From assembly GCF_001638985.1 (NCBI RefSeq), contig NW_017265158.1, positions 434,001-498,000 on the forward strand: a stretch of 64,000 nt of DNA. The letters run 5' to 3'. The position numbers and the translations under genes are program-made. Numbering within the stretch: the stretch's first letter is position 1; each line of letters starts with the position of its first letter. Positions 46,363-56,778 of this stretch are shown piece after piece. The DNA comes from Phycomyces blakesleeanus NRRL 1555(-) (taxonomy: Eukaryota; Mucoromycota; Mucoromycetes; Mucorales; Phycomycetaceae). The notes beneath the pieces were generated by a model, which ran no database searches, had not been told where the DNA came from, and worked only from the letters and a program-made list of their open reading frames with translations.

Positions 46363-47346
46363 TTAGACCGGAATACATGCGTTTCCATAAGCCCTGGTGA
46401 TCAACCATTCTGCACCTTGATCCAATCGTCGCTCGAATGAACAACGTGCGGATTCATGGAAGAAGCCTGTCCAGTTGAGCGCATTCCAGACAGTGTCTAT
46501 TTCAGGACGTGCCTTAAACATGGCAAGCGCACCAAAAAGCATGCGCTCCGACAGAGCAAGAGTCCAGTTTCCATTCTTAGGATCGGAAAAACAAGCCGAA
46601 AGAATGGTTTGGACAACGAATACAAGCGTGGATGCCAATGAATTGGTAACAGCAGCCACACCAGCCTCGAGGCTTTTCCAAAAACATTCATGAACACGGT
46701 GGAGAGTTGTGTAATTGCTGATGGTCGGAATCGTTTTCTCAATCTGACTGCTCTTAGTTGCAAAATTCTCACTTGGCCGAATGATGCACAGGATATCATT
46801 GCCAATATTAACTACCGTAAAGTCGAACCAGTCGTAGTTTGTGTTGTAAAAATCACACCGGACCTGGAACGAAACCATCGCAAGCTCGGCAGCACTCAAT
46901 CCCCCGCAAAGTCTCCGAACATCATCAGGGTGGACAAACCGCATCAAGGGTAATCCGATGCCGTGTGTCCAGTTCGTCTTTTGGTCATAAAATGCCTCGA
47001 TTGTTCCATAAGTTGATAGTCGTGCAATGCAATGGTCGACCGGGTTATGGCGAGCAAGGCTATCTAGAACAGTTACGTCTGAACAAACAATGTCGATCTC
47101 TCTATCGTCTTTCTCGGAAGCGTGGCTGCAGATACAAAGTGTAATCTCTTCACGAGTAAAAGGGTTCGCAAGTGAGACATAGGGAGATGATTCTGCTGTC
47201 GTCCACAGCTTGTTGATGTGTGCCTGAACTGGGTCAAAGCCAGTGATGTCGATCCATTCTGGAGTGACATGGGTTACAATGCCATCCTTCACAGTCAAAC
47301 AAGCCATGGAGCGCAAAGGGCAAGAAGTAGCGGTGTGAGCTGACAT
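46363..47346 (-). CDS. PAS-domain protein, copy 2
   Basis: An intronless 327-residue paralogue of the 41401-42399 gene. It shares the two PAS-like regions (LPLMRFVHPDDVRRLCGGL; YNTNYDWFDFTVVNIGNDI), the hydrophobic C-terminal segment (GVAAVTNSLASTLVFVVQTI) and the tail ERMLFGALAMFKARPEIDTV. The central and C-terminal parts are strongly conserved between copies; the segment between the PAS regions (residues about 55-90) and the linker near residue 205 diverge most. No known output domain is seen. It probably arose by segmental duplication. Function is unknown beyond PAS-type sensing or dimerisation. Confidence 0.82.
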   Translation of the reverse strand: MSAHTATSCPLRSMACLTVKDGIVTHVTPEWIDITGFDPVQAHINKLWTTAESSPYVSLANPFTREEITLCICSHASEKDDREIDIVCSDVTVLDSLARHNPVDHCIARLSTYGTIEAFYDQKTNWTHGIGLPLMRFVHPDDVRRLCGGLSAAELAMVSFQVRCDFYNTNYDWFDFTVVNIGNDILCIIRPSENFATKSSQIEKTIPTISNYTTLHRVHECFWKSLEAGVAAVTNSLASTLVFVVQTILSACFSDPKNGNWTLALSERMLFGALAMFKARPEIDTVWNALNWTGFFHESARCSFERRLDQGAEWLITRAYGNACIPV

Positions 47347-47663
47347 GGTTTGAGAAATGAAATATGAAATATGAAATATGAAGGGGAAGAAACAAGGAGA
47401 AATAGAAGAAGAAGAAGAAGAAGAATTAATATATATATATATATATGAAAAGGTTATTGAAATATCACTATTAATTTTATATATTTATATATTTTGTACA
47501 CAAGCTGAAAGGAAAATGATAATAATGTTATCCCTCATTGATTCTCCGGTCTGCTTTCCCCACAATTTTTTTTTGCAGTCTTTGAAGCACATGATCGCTA
47601 TGTAGTGCCAATACAAGATATAACTTGAAATGCGTTGTGCAAGATTCTCATTGGCCAAATTGA
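47347..47663. repeat. Intergenic with GAA and TA microsatellites
   Basis: A gaa/aga-rich tract at about 47395-47424 is followed by a TA tract at about 47429-47446. It holds the PAS copy 2 promoter. No gene seen. Confidence 0.55.
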
Positions 47664-49749
47664 CTATGCTAGGGATACTTTGGCCTGGTCCTCTTTGGGA
47701 ACACAGACGGGGTGACTGTTGGAATAAGGGTAGATATAATAGCCATAAAAGGGCGTGTCATAGTATACTAGAGAGGAGTTCTCACGTGTGATAGGATAGT
47801 AGGGGTGGTAAGGACCGTGTCCGTAATCGCAAGGTACATAAAGCCCTGTCTTGCTTAGGTCTGTGCTGGCTAGTAATATCCCCCAGTTTTCATAAGTAAA
47901 TGAATGATGTCACACACTTTATATATATATACTTATATTTACCTTGTTTTGTGCAAGAGATCTGGGTGTCATTAGCCTAAAAGATTAAAAACAGACACAA
48001 GCATATATACAGGTGGGCACACACACTCTTGGTTGGTTCCTTAAATCTTACGACAGTTACTTACCGTCACATTAACCCCATCGTGATATACAGCTGGAAA
48101 GGGCACAGCTGGGTAACTCACACATGTCATGGGGGATTCTACTGTGACAGTAGGACATGATGTGACTGTGGGTGGAACAGGCAAGTAGAAATAAGGTTCG
48201 ACTGCTAAAGGAGTACCATGCGAGGCAGAAGAGCATTGGCCAATCGGATATCCTGTGCCACTTGGGACAACTGGCATATACTGGAATACCGAAGCAGGAT
48301 ATCCCATCCCCGGGGGATAGGTCTGTTCTGAAATATGTCCGGCCCGGCTGTGGTGAGAATTGTAGTGATCTCGGTACGCCACCCGCAATTCTTTCTCTTT
48401 CCATTGGAAGGTATTTTCATGTTCAATCGCATCTGTGGCCTCTTTTCCGGACTTATATTTTATAAAGGCATACACGCGTTTATGACCTTGATAGACTGGC
48501 TTACGGATAATACGGGAGTAAATGATTGTTCCGTACACCCCAAACTTTTCGGTCAATTCTCCAGTGGTGGTGTCTTCGTGTAAGTTCCCAATAAAGATGC
48601 TTGTTCTGTCAGTATATGAACACCGTGACTCTGGGTCCTTTGAATCCAAATTAGAAGCCCATTCAACTGTCCATCTTTCAGTGAATGGAGGTGCCCTAAG
48701 AATCTTTTATATATGTATATATATATATATATATCAGTGCTTATTATCAAGACACATTAAAATCAGTAGAATAATATAGAGAATCTTACTAGGAAAGCTT
48801 TAATGGCATCGTCGCGGTAATGATATTTTACAAATGCACAATATTTTCGACCCCGAGGATGCAGAATTGTGATGTCTTCAATTTCCCCATGCACAGACAC
48901 TTCTGCACGGACTTCCTGAATGTTTCACAAGCAGATAAACATAAACATGTGTGTAGGTTATAATGTTTTTAAATGTATATATATATTAATTTTGTATAAA
49001 GCAAAAATAAAATAAAATAAAACAGTTGATCTTGGACAACAAAACAGCAATTTGTTTTTTGTGTATAAAAAGTTCTACTTACTTCTTTGACCAACGGTCC
49101 TTTTAGGGACCCAAGGCACAAAGTACGATTAACGCGCGCCGGCTCACACCTAATATTGCGTCCATCAAGAATCGTACCTGGGCCAAGTCGCAAGGCATTT
49201 TGAGCATCAACGATAGTTTCATATTGGACAAACGCATATGGACGCCCCATCCAATCCTTGAGTACTTTGACATTTAACAATTTTCCCCATCGGACAAAGT
49301 GATTTGACACTGATAAGTTCAGTTCTTCGTCATTCTTTTCTTTGGTAAGGCTGTCAAAGTAGAATACCGGTTGTTTATCCATCACAAGACAAGAGGAGGA
49401 AGGGGCGGGAGATATTTTTCTTTCCTATTTAAAATTCTATTGTGATGCCTTACCTTGCGACAAATATGCAGGCTGCCGGATCACCTCTTTTATTGGAAGT
49501 GCTTGAATGAGATACCTCGCTATCTGATATAGATTCTGTATTTTGATTGGAATCAGCATGGTTATCTGTAGGCTTTATGGGCTTTATGGGCTTTGTAGGC
49601 TTTGTATTTTTCTTGGAAGCTGGCCATGGCTCAGAAGCTTTGATAGTGGCTGCATTGACAACTGGGTGTCTATCTTGTGGATTTACTTTACTTTCAGCGT
49701 TAACCATGGTTAAGGAGCGAATCTTTTTTGCCAATGGACACTCTTTCAT
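47664..49749 (-). CDS. Triple-RRM RNA-binding protein, Rim4-like
   Basis: Predicted sequence-specific mRNA-binding regulator. Six exons on the minus strand: 49749-49454, 49350-49083, 48915-48790, 48703-48065, 47976-47943, 47869-47664, giving 522 residues. RRM1 spans exons 1-2 (ACIFVASLTKEKNDEELNLS ... RPYAFVQYETIVDAQNAL ... LDGRNIRCEPARVNRTL). RRM2 spans residues about 189-250 (EIEDITILHPRGRKYCAFVK). RRM3 covers about 265-345 (TSIFIGNLHEDTTTGELTEK, VYAFIKYKSGKEATDAIE). The C-terminal third is Pro/Tyr-rich and low complexity. RRM1 resembles the first RRM of the yeast meiotic translational repressor Rim4, so a meiosis or sporulation role is an inference. An in-frame TGA precedes the ATG at 49749. 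The exon 3/4 acceptor (AAAAG/ATTCTT) was chosen to keep frame. Confidence 0.8.
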
Positions 49750-50155
49750 AAGTCAAGTGTTGGCTACTAAAGAAAATATACAAGTATAACAGATTAAGCA
49801 GAATAACAGTAACAATAATAATAAAAGAAAAGCAAAGTAAATCAAATCAAATCAAAGCAAAGGAAAGGAAAGCAAAGGAAAGAAGCAAAGTACTTTGAAA
49901 GATAATACGAAAAGAAAGAGAGTATTACGCAGCCATCAGATAACTTCAACATTCTACTATCAGACATACATTTGTCAACAGAAGCTACCTTTGATAAAAA
50001 AGGACACCCACGTGCTGATTCATGAAATAAATATACTTGTGTGTGTGTGTGTGGAAAGATATACCAAAAGATAGACAGAAGGAATCAAGGTCTGTCGTGG
50101 CTTAGCTCTGAACAGTGGTGTGCCAAGCGTGTAAGGCCATGGAGCGAATTACATA
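49750..50155. promoter_or_regulatory. Bidirectional promoter region
   Basis: 406 bp between two divergent start codons (the Rim4-like gene on minus, the coiled-coil gene on plus). It contains an AAAG/CAAAT purine array (about 49820-49890) and a TG microsatellite at 50037-50052. Shared regulation is possible but not shown. Confidence 0.5.
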
Positions 50156-51788
50156 ATGCCATCTTCTCCTGCTGACCATGCTAACAAACGCGCTTTACCT
50201 GCGCGCCATCATATACTTACCGAAACTGTGCGGGCTGCTTTAGAAAGACAAGCCAACAAACGCACAGAGCCAACATTAGATGGCAAAGTTATATTGATGA
50301 TTCCTCAGGATAATACGATCCCTCCAGATTATATCTATCATAGTCCTCCTACTCAACCTACAGAATCCACAGAACCAAAAATCCCCGAGATTATGCCAAC
50401 ATTCCGCATTCTTGAACCTCCTAAACGCGCACGTCGAAAACCTGACACAAATGAGGTATAATAACCTTCATTTTTCTTTTTAATTCTTTATTTCCCAACA
50501 TTTTTTTTATTCTTAATATTTATAATTTGGCCATTCTTATGTGCAGCCACCTATACTCCCAATATCTGATGATTACTATCTACGTCGACACCTCAAACAC
50601 GAAAGAGAAGAGAAAAAACAGAAGAACCGCGAAAAGGAACGGTTACAACACGAACTTCTTCAGCAGGAACAAATGGTGACACGTATCCGGAGTCTTGATA
50701 GAAGCACACTGCTGTCGATAGTATCTTCATTGAGGTATCGTGTGGACACGCTTGATCTAGAAGCACTTCATGAGGCCATGTTAGAGGATGCAGAAGAAAC
50801 ACTTCGCCGGTACGACATGCTTGGATTACGCCATCCCAGGATTCAGAAACCAAAGAAAAAGGATCCTATTTCCCAAAATGTTATTGCCTCCACTACTTTG
50901 ATTCCTGCAAATATACACTCGACTTCAACTGCTAAAAATCCTTCTGTTGTTCCTCCTACCTCTGATGCTGCCGTTACTATTGATACAGACAATGCAATTA
51001 ATGGTAGTGGTGGTCCAACTTTTGGATCTACTACTGATGTCGGTACTGGTACTGGTACTGGTACTGGTACCGGCGCTTGTGTTGGTGCTAGCGCTGGTGC
51101 TGACACTGATATTGTCACTAACCCTGGCAATGGAGCTGGCACTAGAAGTTGTACTAGTGGTGATAATGGCACTGGCACTGTCAACGAAACTGGAAATGTC
51201 ATTGAAACTATCACTATCAGCAGCATTGGCACTGATACTAGCGCTAATACTGATACTGATGCTTATACTGGAACTGGAACCGGAACTGGAGCTGGAACTG
51301 ATACTGGTGCTAACATCGAAAAAGTCAATGAAACCAAAAATGACATTGTCACTATCTCTATCTCTGTCCCTAGCCCTGGAACTAGAACTAGAACTAGAAC
51401 TGGAACTGATTCTGTCAATGATAATATTATTGACACTGATACTGGCACTGGCACTGGCACAACAGCGACTACATCTGCAACAAAAAATGGCAGCTTAACT
51501 AGCACGGAGACAGCTCAAAAAGGCAAAGTTACATCAGTTTCCAAGCCTAAATTGATACCAATGCCACTGTCATTTTATGGCTCATCCAAAAATGGCAATT
51601 TTCACTTGAGCAGGAGCCATACAAGCAACAAAAATCCATCAATTCGACGTAGTCAACGCCATGTCAGTGCATTTGGGCAAAAATTACCCGAAATGCCACA
51701 AAGTGAGTTTGGTCTACCGCGAAATGAATACGGTGAAATGATGAAAGAGAGGACCACTCGTGGACGAAAACAGATTAAACTAGGCTAA
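50156..51788 (+). CDS. Basic coiled-coil protein with Thr-Gly tract; weak PEHE/SAS4-like motif
   Basis: Two exons, 50156-50455 and 50547-51788, giving 513 residues. The N-terminal 100 residues are Pro/basic (PTFRILEPPKRARRKPD). Directly after the intron is DDYYLRRHLKHEREEKKQKN followed by REKERLQHELLQQEQ, a basic helix that resembles the PEHE/SAS4 type of acetyltransferase-scaffold motif; this is a similarity impression only. Residues about 260-410 form a low-complexity Thr/Gly/Asp/Asn tract with alternating Thr-Gly runs encoded by a ggtact hexamer. The C-terminal end returns to normal composition (RRSQRHVSAFGQKLPEMPQS) and ends TRGRKQIKLG. A nuclear, chromatin-related role is plausible but unproven. 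Confidence 0.7.
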
Positions 51789-51931
51789 AGAAGAGAAAGG
51801 TGTAATGTAATATAAAATAAATAATAAGCAATAAATAATGAATAATGAATATAATAAGATGAACCAATGCAATATTATACATGCACACAAATATATATAT
51901 AAATATATGTATATACATTATATTTATTTAT

Positions 51932-52527
51932 TTAATAGTAGGATGATTGTTCCTCTACAAGGTCTACTTTTAGTAGTTCGCCATGCTTCACCAGAAATGA
52001 TCTTAGATCTTTGTCATCTACAAACAATCTGAAATGGACCAGAGCAAGAAATGTACGTTCCATTTGATTGATATCCGAGACCGTATAAAGACCATCTGTC
52101 ATTTCTGATAATTGTTGATTGGTTAAAGCATTTTCTGGGTCATTCATAAACTTGGAAGCCGTGAGGATGGAAGCCAAAAACAATCGATGAGGTGTATCGA
52201 TATTCCCACGGGCATGATCTGGCAGTTGACATTTGAGTCTAGAGAGATAAATCAGATCTACCAGGCATACTGCTAGTGGAAGCTGCATTTTTTTAAATAG
52301 GGTATCGACGAAAGATTTCAAGTTTGGAAGCTTTCGTTGAGCCCAGTGGGATTTCGCATGTTGGTTTGTTTGTGAACATAAAAGAATCGACGCTGCTACA
52401 TTGGTAGTAAAGGCTACACATGCTGTATAAATGTGTGTAACTTAATGCTTAGTACAGGTTTCTCCCGCTTACACAGCAATGCTTCAGGGTTGTGAGTGCG
52501 CACCGAAGCGGTGGTCAACATAGACAT
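51932..52527 (-). CDS. Small Pcl/PHO80-type cyclin
   Basis: Predicted regulatory cyclin for a Pho85/Cdk5-type kinase. Two exons on the minus strand, 52527-52473 and 52422-51932, joined in phase (T + CA), with a branch-site-like tactaag in the 50-nt intron, giving 181 residues. The cyclin fold core is clear: FVDTLFKKMQLPLAVCLVDL, IYLSRLKCQLPDHARG, PHRLFLASILTASKFMNDPE, ALTNQQLSEMTDGLYTVSDI, MERTFLALVHFRLFVDD. It has little sequence outside the fold, so it is shorter than yeast Pcl1/Pcl2. It lies tail-to-tail with the preceding gene, 143 bp apart. Confidence 0.85.
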
Positions 52528-52645
52528 ACTGAACTCTGAAGTAGACTAATGTGCTAAAGAGTACTTATGGCTGATTCAAGTCTTAATGCAGTTTTTTTTA
52601 TATACCTTAAATTTGGGCGATGGTAATTTTTTTTGAACGAATCAA

Positions 52646-53690
52646 AATTGATTTTCAGATGCTTAGCTTACCTTTTTTGGATGAGGCAAAAATAAAAGTC
52701 AAAATGAAATGCTCAAAAAAAATCAAAATTAATTCAAATGCATTATATTAGAGAACCCGTTGGGATGTGATATTTTCAAAGACTGCAAAAAAAGAATTAT
52801 TAGTGAAACCCAGTCAAAAAAAAGAAAAACTCAACCACAGTTGATGAAAACATAAGTACTGTGACAAACATAAGAGAGATACATCTTAATAAACTTGGTT
52901 TTCCAAGACTTATTCTCTTAAGTAGATATATAGAGACGACTCTTGACTATATTATGCTTAAGTTTGAATGTGGAGAAACAAGCTCAATTCTTAATAAAGA
53001 CTTGGTGATGAAATGGCCTCCCTCAGTAAAATTTTACATCTTTTCATTGGAATTTCGATCGCCGCGTAAAGCAAAAGTGAGTGAAAATTTAGAATTTTCA
53101 CGACAACGGGTTTTCTATTACTGTAAGCCAGACCTCCCATGCTTAATAAAATGCTTCTTACAAACAAAAAATATCACTGTAGGAAATGTCATTTAGACTA
53201 CCAAACTGGCAACGATCGTCGATAAGTTGCTCGCCTAGCAACATTAATCAATCCTGCCCAAGTCACTATTTATCAACGGTGATTTATTATGGTATGTAGA
53301 AGTATATATAATGAGTATACTAAGATTAATGTAACAAGCATCAACTCCCATTATTGTACACAGTTTTTTTTTTTACTTTAAAGAGTCGAGTGATTTGCGA
53401 AAGGAGATTCTAGTTGTCTTGGAAACCAAAAAGTAAAAAAAAAAGATACAGCTGGGATTTTGTTAAACTTATCGAACAGAGAAATAATATTAAATGCACA
53501 TGCTTGCTTGTTAACTATTGGGAATTATCGTAGTATATCGCATTAAGCTGATAGATCGTTCCAGGGCATGACAGTGATAATGGCCTGTAAGAAAACTAAT
53601 GTTGTCGTCTGAATTTCATTTTGTTTCATCCAAAAAAGGTAAGCTGAACATCTGAATACTAATTTTTATTCGTTAAAAAAAACAAGTAGT
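52646..53690. mobile_element. Inverted-repeat element related to the Fanzor relic ends
   Basis: Terminal inverted repeats of about 65 bp: left from 52646 (gaacgaatcaaaattgattt, then cagatgcttagcttaccttt) and right, read on minus from about 53679 (taacgaataaaaattagtat, then cagatgttcagcttaccttt). Both continue tttggatgaggc/aaac. The left repeat also matches 6060-6150, and 53543-53600 matches 7818-7881, on either side of the Fanzor relic. The interior has a plus-strand coding-like remnant (about 52861-53270) with CRKCHLDYQTGNDRR after a frame change; its family is not recognised. This is best seen as a non-autonomous member of the Fanzor-bearing element family. Confidence 0.55.
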
Positions 53691-54045
53691 CTGAATTTTA
53701 AATAGTAACGCTGTGCAGCAAAGTTAAACAACGCGCCTATCATTGGAGCGGTAAAATATACTCGATCTCTTTTTTAAATAAATGATCATTTTTTTTTTCA
53801 ACAAAAAAAGCAAAAAACAGGGTCTCTTGAAAAAGCTAATTTGTTTTTTGTTTAATAAATGAACATGTTTTAAAGGAGCAAGTCATCAAAACATGACTAT
53901 TGATTGCTAGCTCATTATACCACAAAAGTTATTGAATTAATTCAGGTGATGTTGTACAAATGTAAACTAAATTTACTATTCTTTATTGATGATAATATTC
54001 CCCTATTAAGAAATTTGCTATTGTTCAATATAAAGAAGCTATAAA
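53691..54045. other. Intergenic, no gene seen
   Basis: AT-rich 3' flank of the SLC35F6-like gene. A short hairpin-like tract of T and A runs lies near 53770-53815. Confidence 0.5.
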
Positions 54046-55478
54046 TCAAGCCAACAGGGGAGAAGTTTCACTTGGTTCTCCGCGTTGGCGCTTGAGAACC
54101 GAGGAGAACACTCCATTGAACACAAACACTCCCAATCCAAGCATCACAAAGCCAACCAGTTCAAGCCAGCTAAAGTTGTCCCAGCCAAAGTGGATGGCCA
54201 CTATCCAGATTAATGCAATTCTACAAAACGATTAAGATTTGTCATTATTATTATTATTGTTTAAAATAAACGGAGGTGGGGTCCAAACCACAGCTATGTT
54301 CTCTTACCTAGTCATATCCACAGAACTTCCTCCGGATATACCCATCGAAGGGCCAAAGGCAAGACCAAAGAAGTTAAAGGTGGCGACAATAAGAGATAAG
54401 GCAATGGCGGACTGCCACAGGGCGGGGTGCTGAATTAAATCAGCATAACCAGCTTTGATGTCCAAAATCTGTCCAACTGTTGATTCAGGATCGTGCACAA
54501 GTAGACTAGCAAGTAACACGCCAAGAGCTACCAAAAGACCACCAAAGACAGCCTCGGTACCCATAGCGCGTATAGGATCAAGTTGATACTTCTTCATCAG
54601 ATATTCTTCAAGGACATATTGAATAGTAACAAAAATCTGGCTGCCCAATAACAGTAGTGGACCTAACCAGCCCTCTTCACTGGACAGAGCCGATGACCAT
54701 AGAATCATGCCGGTACCAATAAACATCACAAGAATTGCTGGTAGTTCATGGCGCAAGATTCGACGCGACAAGAACAAACAGCCCGAGATGGCAGACAAAC
54801 CGGTGATGCTGCTTCTCATCATTTGAAAGACAGAAGGCGTGGAATAAATGAGACCAATATTAGCCAACTATTGATTATTATGATTTAAATATCAATAGAA
54901 ATAATAATAATCATAACCATAGCCATAATGATTGTTACAGTGGCAGTGGTAAAAAAGATCGTGGGATGATGTGAGTTTTCTTTTCATGTAGCTCCTTCTG
55001 GTTATATATCTACATTTAAATAATTTCGAGTGCGTTTACTTACTAGGATTGCGGATATATCGCAAATACTGGGAAATATAAAATAAAATGAAGACCAGGC
55101 GCATACAGAGGTGCGTTGAATAGGAGGAGAGGACCATTCTTGTTGAGAGTCAGTTGCAGAGTCGAGAGATTGGTGTGGTTGAAGTGATCCAAGTACGGAA
55201 GGGTCAAGGAAAGAAGGTGATTTGGTCAACACACGGATCATCAAGATGCAAAGAATCTCGCCCACAAATATCATGATAGTTTGTAGGAGTGGTTGATGGA
55301 AGTAGTGGGGTTGATCGCTGCCATCCAGAAGTTGATGATTTTGGAATGTAAGGATCAAGGGTATGCAGACACCTTTTTTGGGTTCAGATTATGAGCACAG
55401 AGACATTCGAGAAATAGAGACACTATACTTGCCAGAGACCAGAAGGCCAAGGGTCAGAAGAATGGTAGAATACCCCAT
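54046..55478 (-). CDS. SLC35F6-like transporter (drug/metabolite transporter superfamily)
   Basis: Polytopic membrane protein of the nucleotide-sugar/EamA-type fold. Four exons on the minus strand: 55478-55433, 55372-55044, 54867-54308, 54220-54046, giving 369 residues and about ten predicted helices. Helix 1 is spliced across intron 1 (GYSTILLTLGLLVSG). Family blocks include FHQPLLQTIMIFVGEILC, PSICDISAILLANIGLIYS spanning intron 2, SVFQMMRSSITGLSAISG, and the C-terminal VGFVMLGLGVFVFNGVF. The cytosolic tail ends ETSPLLA, an acidic dileucine pattern typical of vacuole/lysosome sorting, which agrees with lysosomal SLC35F6. Intron 1 is read with a GC donor (CTG/GCAAGT), the only choice that keeps the frame. 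The substrate is not known from sequence. Confidence 0.85.
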
Positions 55479-55833
55479 GAAAAAGTTAAAAGTTACAAGA
55501 CCAAGAAAAAGAAGAAAAGAAAGAAATAAGAGGATTGCCAAAATAGACTGTAAATTAAACAACTATAATCTTTCTGCTGCCTGTATCTACTATATTGTAT
55601 TTGGGTATTAAGCTCAAAGAACAACAGGCTGTAATCAAACGATGTGACCATTCCAAATATTTTATCCTTCCTGGTGTCACCCTATTGAAACATATACTTG
55701 TGGTTGCAGTAGACTTTATTGTAGGACCAAGAATTATATATATAAAATGATAATACGCATACACAAACGTAAAGAAAGATTTGAAAAAAAGACAATCCCT
55801 TGTAAATGTACACATTTCACTCTTTTATGTTAT

Positions 55834-56446
55834 TTAGACGTTGGAGGGATAAAGCATCTATAAAGATTTATTAGTATTCAATTCCCAAGATTCTTCAACC
55901 AACATCAACAATTTTTTTAATAATAGTAAAATAAAACTTACGATGCGGACGCTAGCGCCAAAAACCTTGGGAGGCAAGTTCTTGCGGAAACGGGCCTTGA
56001 CGACACCGTTGGAACCGTGAGTGCGGGCAATACGACCCCAGATCACACGGACCTTGGAACCGTTGACTTCACGCTGGGCACGGTAAACGTAGGCAATACG
56101 CTTGCCGAGGTAGAACTGAGCGTCCTTGGTGGTCTGGACACCTTCGACCTGGATCAAAGAGGTGTTGGGGTTCTGGGCGCGCTTTGCACGCTCGTAACCG
56201 AGGACACGGCCCTTGCTGTAAAGACTATAGTATTATGAGTTTCGTGTCCAATGTCGAAATGTAAAGTCCATATTTTCGTCTGTGTCTCTTAAATAATCGT
56301 AGTTGGCTGGTTGTCGTCTTGTTCATATGTACTTGTGATTCATTGCATATGTATATTCATCCATCTTCATCCATCTCCACCAAATCGCATCCACCCATCC
56401 ATCAATCCATCCATCTGTTCAAGTTGTGTACGTACCGTTGAGACAT
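55834..56446 (-). CDS. RPL33: 60S ribosomal protein eL33 (L35a)
   Basis: Large-subunit ribosomal protein. Three exons on the minus strand: 56446-56436 (ATG TCT CAA CG), 56224-55942 and 55857-55834, giving 105 residues, close to the 107 of yeast. The sequence reads [20 protein letters not shown], then [20 protein letters not shown], and ends SVRIMLYPSNV, the full family pattern. The 211-nt first intron begins four codons in, and the last exon is 24 nt. Codon use is strongly biased like the other ribosomal gene in this window. It is divergent from the decayed MULE transposase. Confidence 0.95.
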
Positions 56447-56778
56447 GATGCAACTACACACGAAAGAGGAGGATCGCCTTAGTTTGCTTGCGAGTGGTCT
56501 CTAGAGTCACTTTCCCAAAGTTGGGTCAATTTTAAAAATCCGACTTCCTGAACTCTCGATGAGTTTATCTACTGCAAATTACAGGCTGTCACATTTTTCC
56601 CGAACCTGAAAGAATTTGGCAGGTCCAGCACAAACTGTATTTCTATTCTATTGTTATTATTATTATTCTTTATTAGTTTCAGCCGCGTTATTACTTTTAC
56701 CTAAACAAACCAAATCTATACTCATAATGAGCTTCAACAACACCAACTTCACTATCAACGAAATTTGACGATGAGCAT
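56447..56778. other. RPL33 upstream region
   Basis: 332 bp between divergent starts. It contains the RPL33 promoter and the 5' boundary of the MULE relic. No other gene seen. Confidence 0.5.

Noticed and set aside
49547..49789. Hydrophobic plus-strand frame
   Set aside because: Antisense to exon 1 of the Rim4-like gene (Lys/Pro repeats read backwards).
50843..51505. Long frames on both strands over the Thr-Gly tract
   Set aside because: Hexamer repeats lack stops in several frames; only the frame continuous with the flanking unique protein sequence is called.
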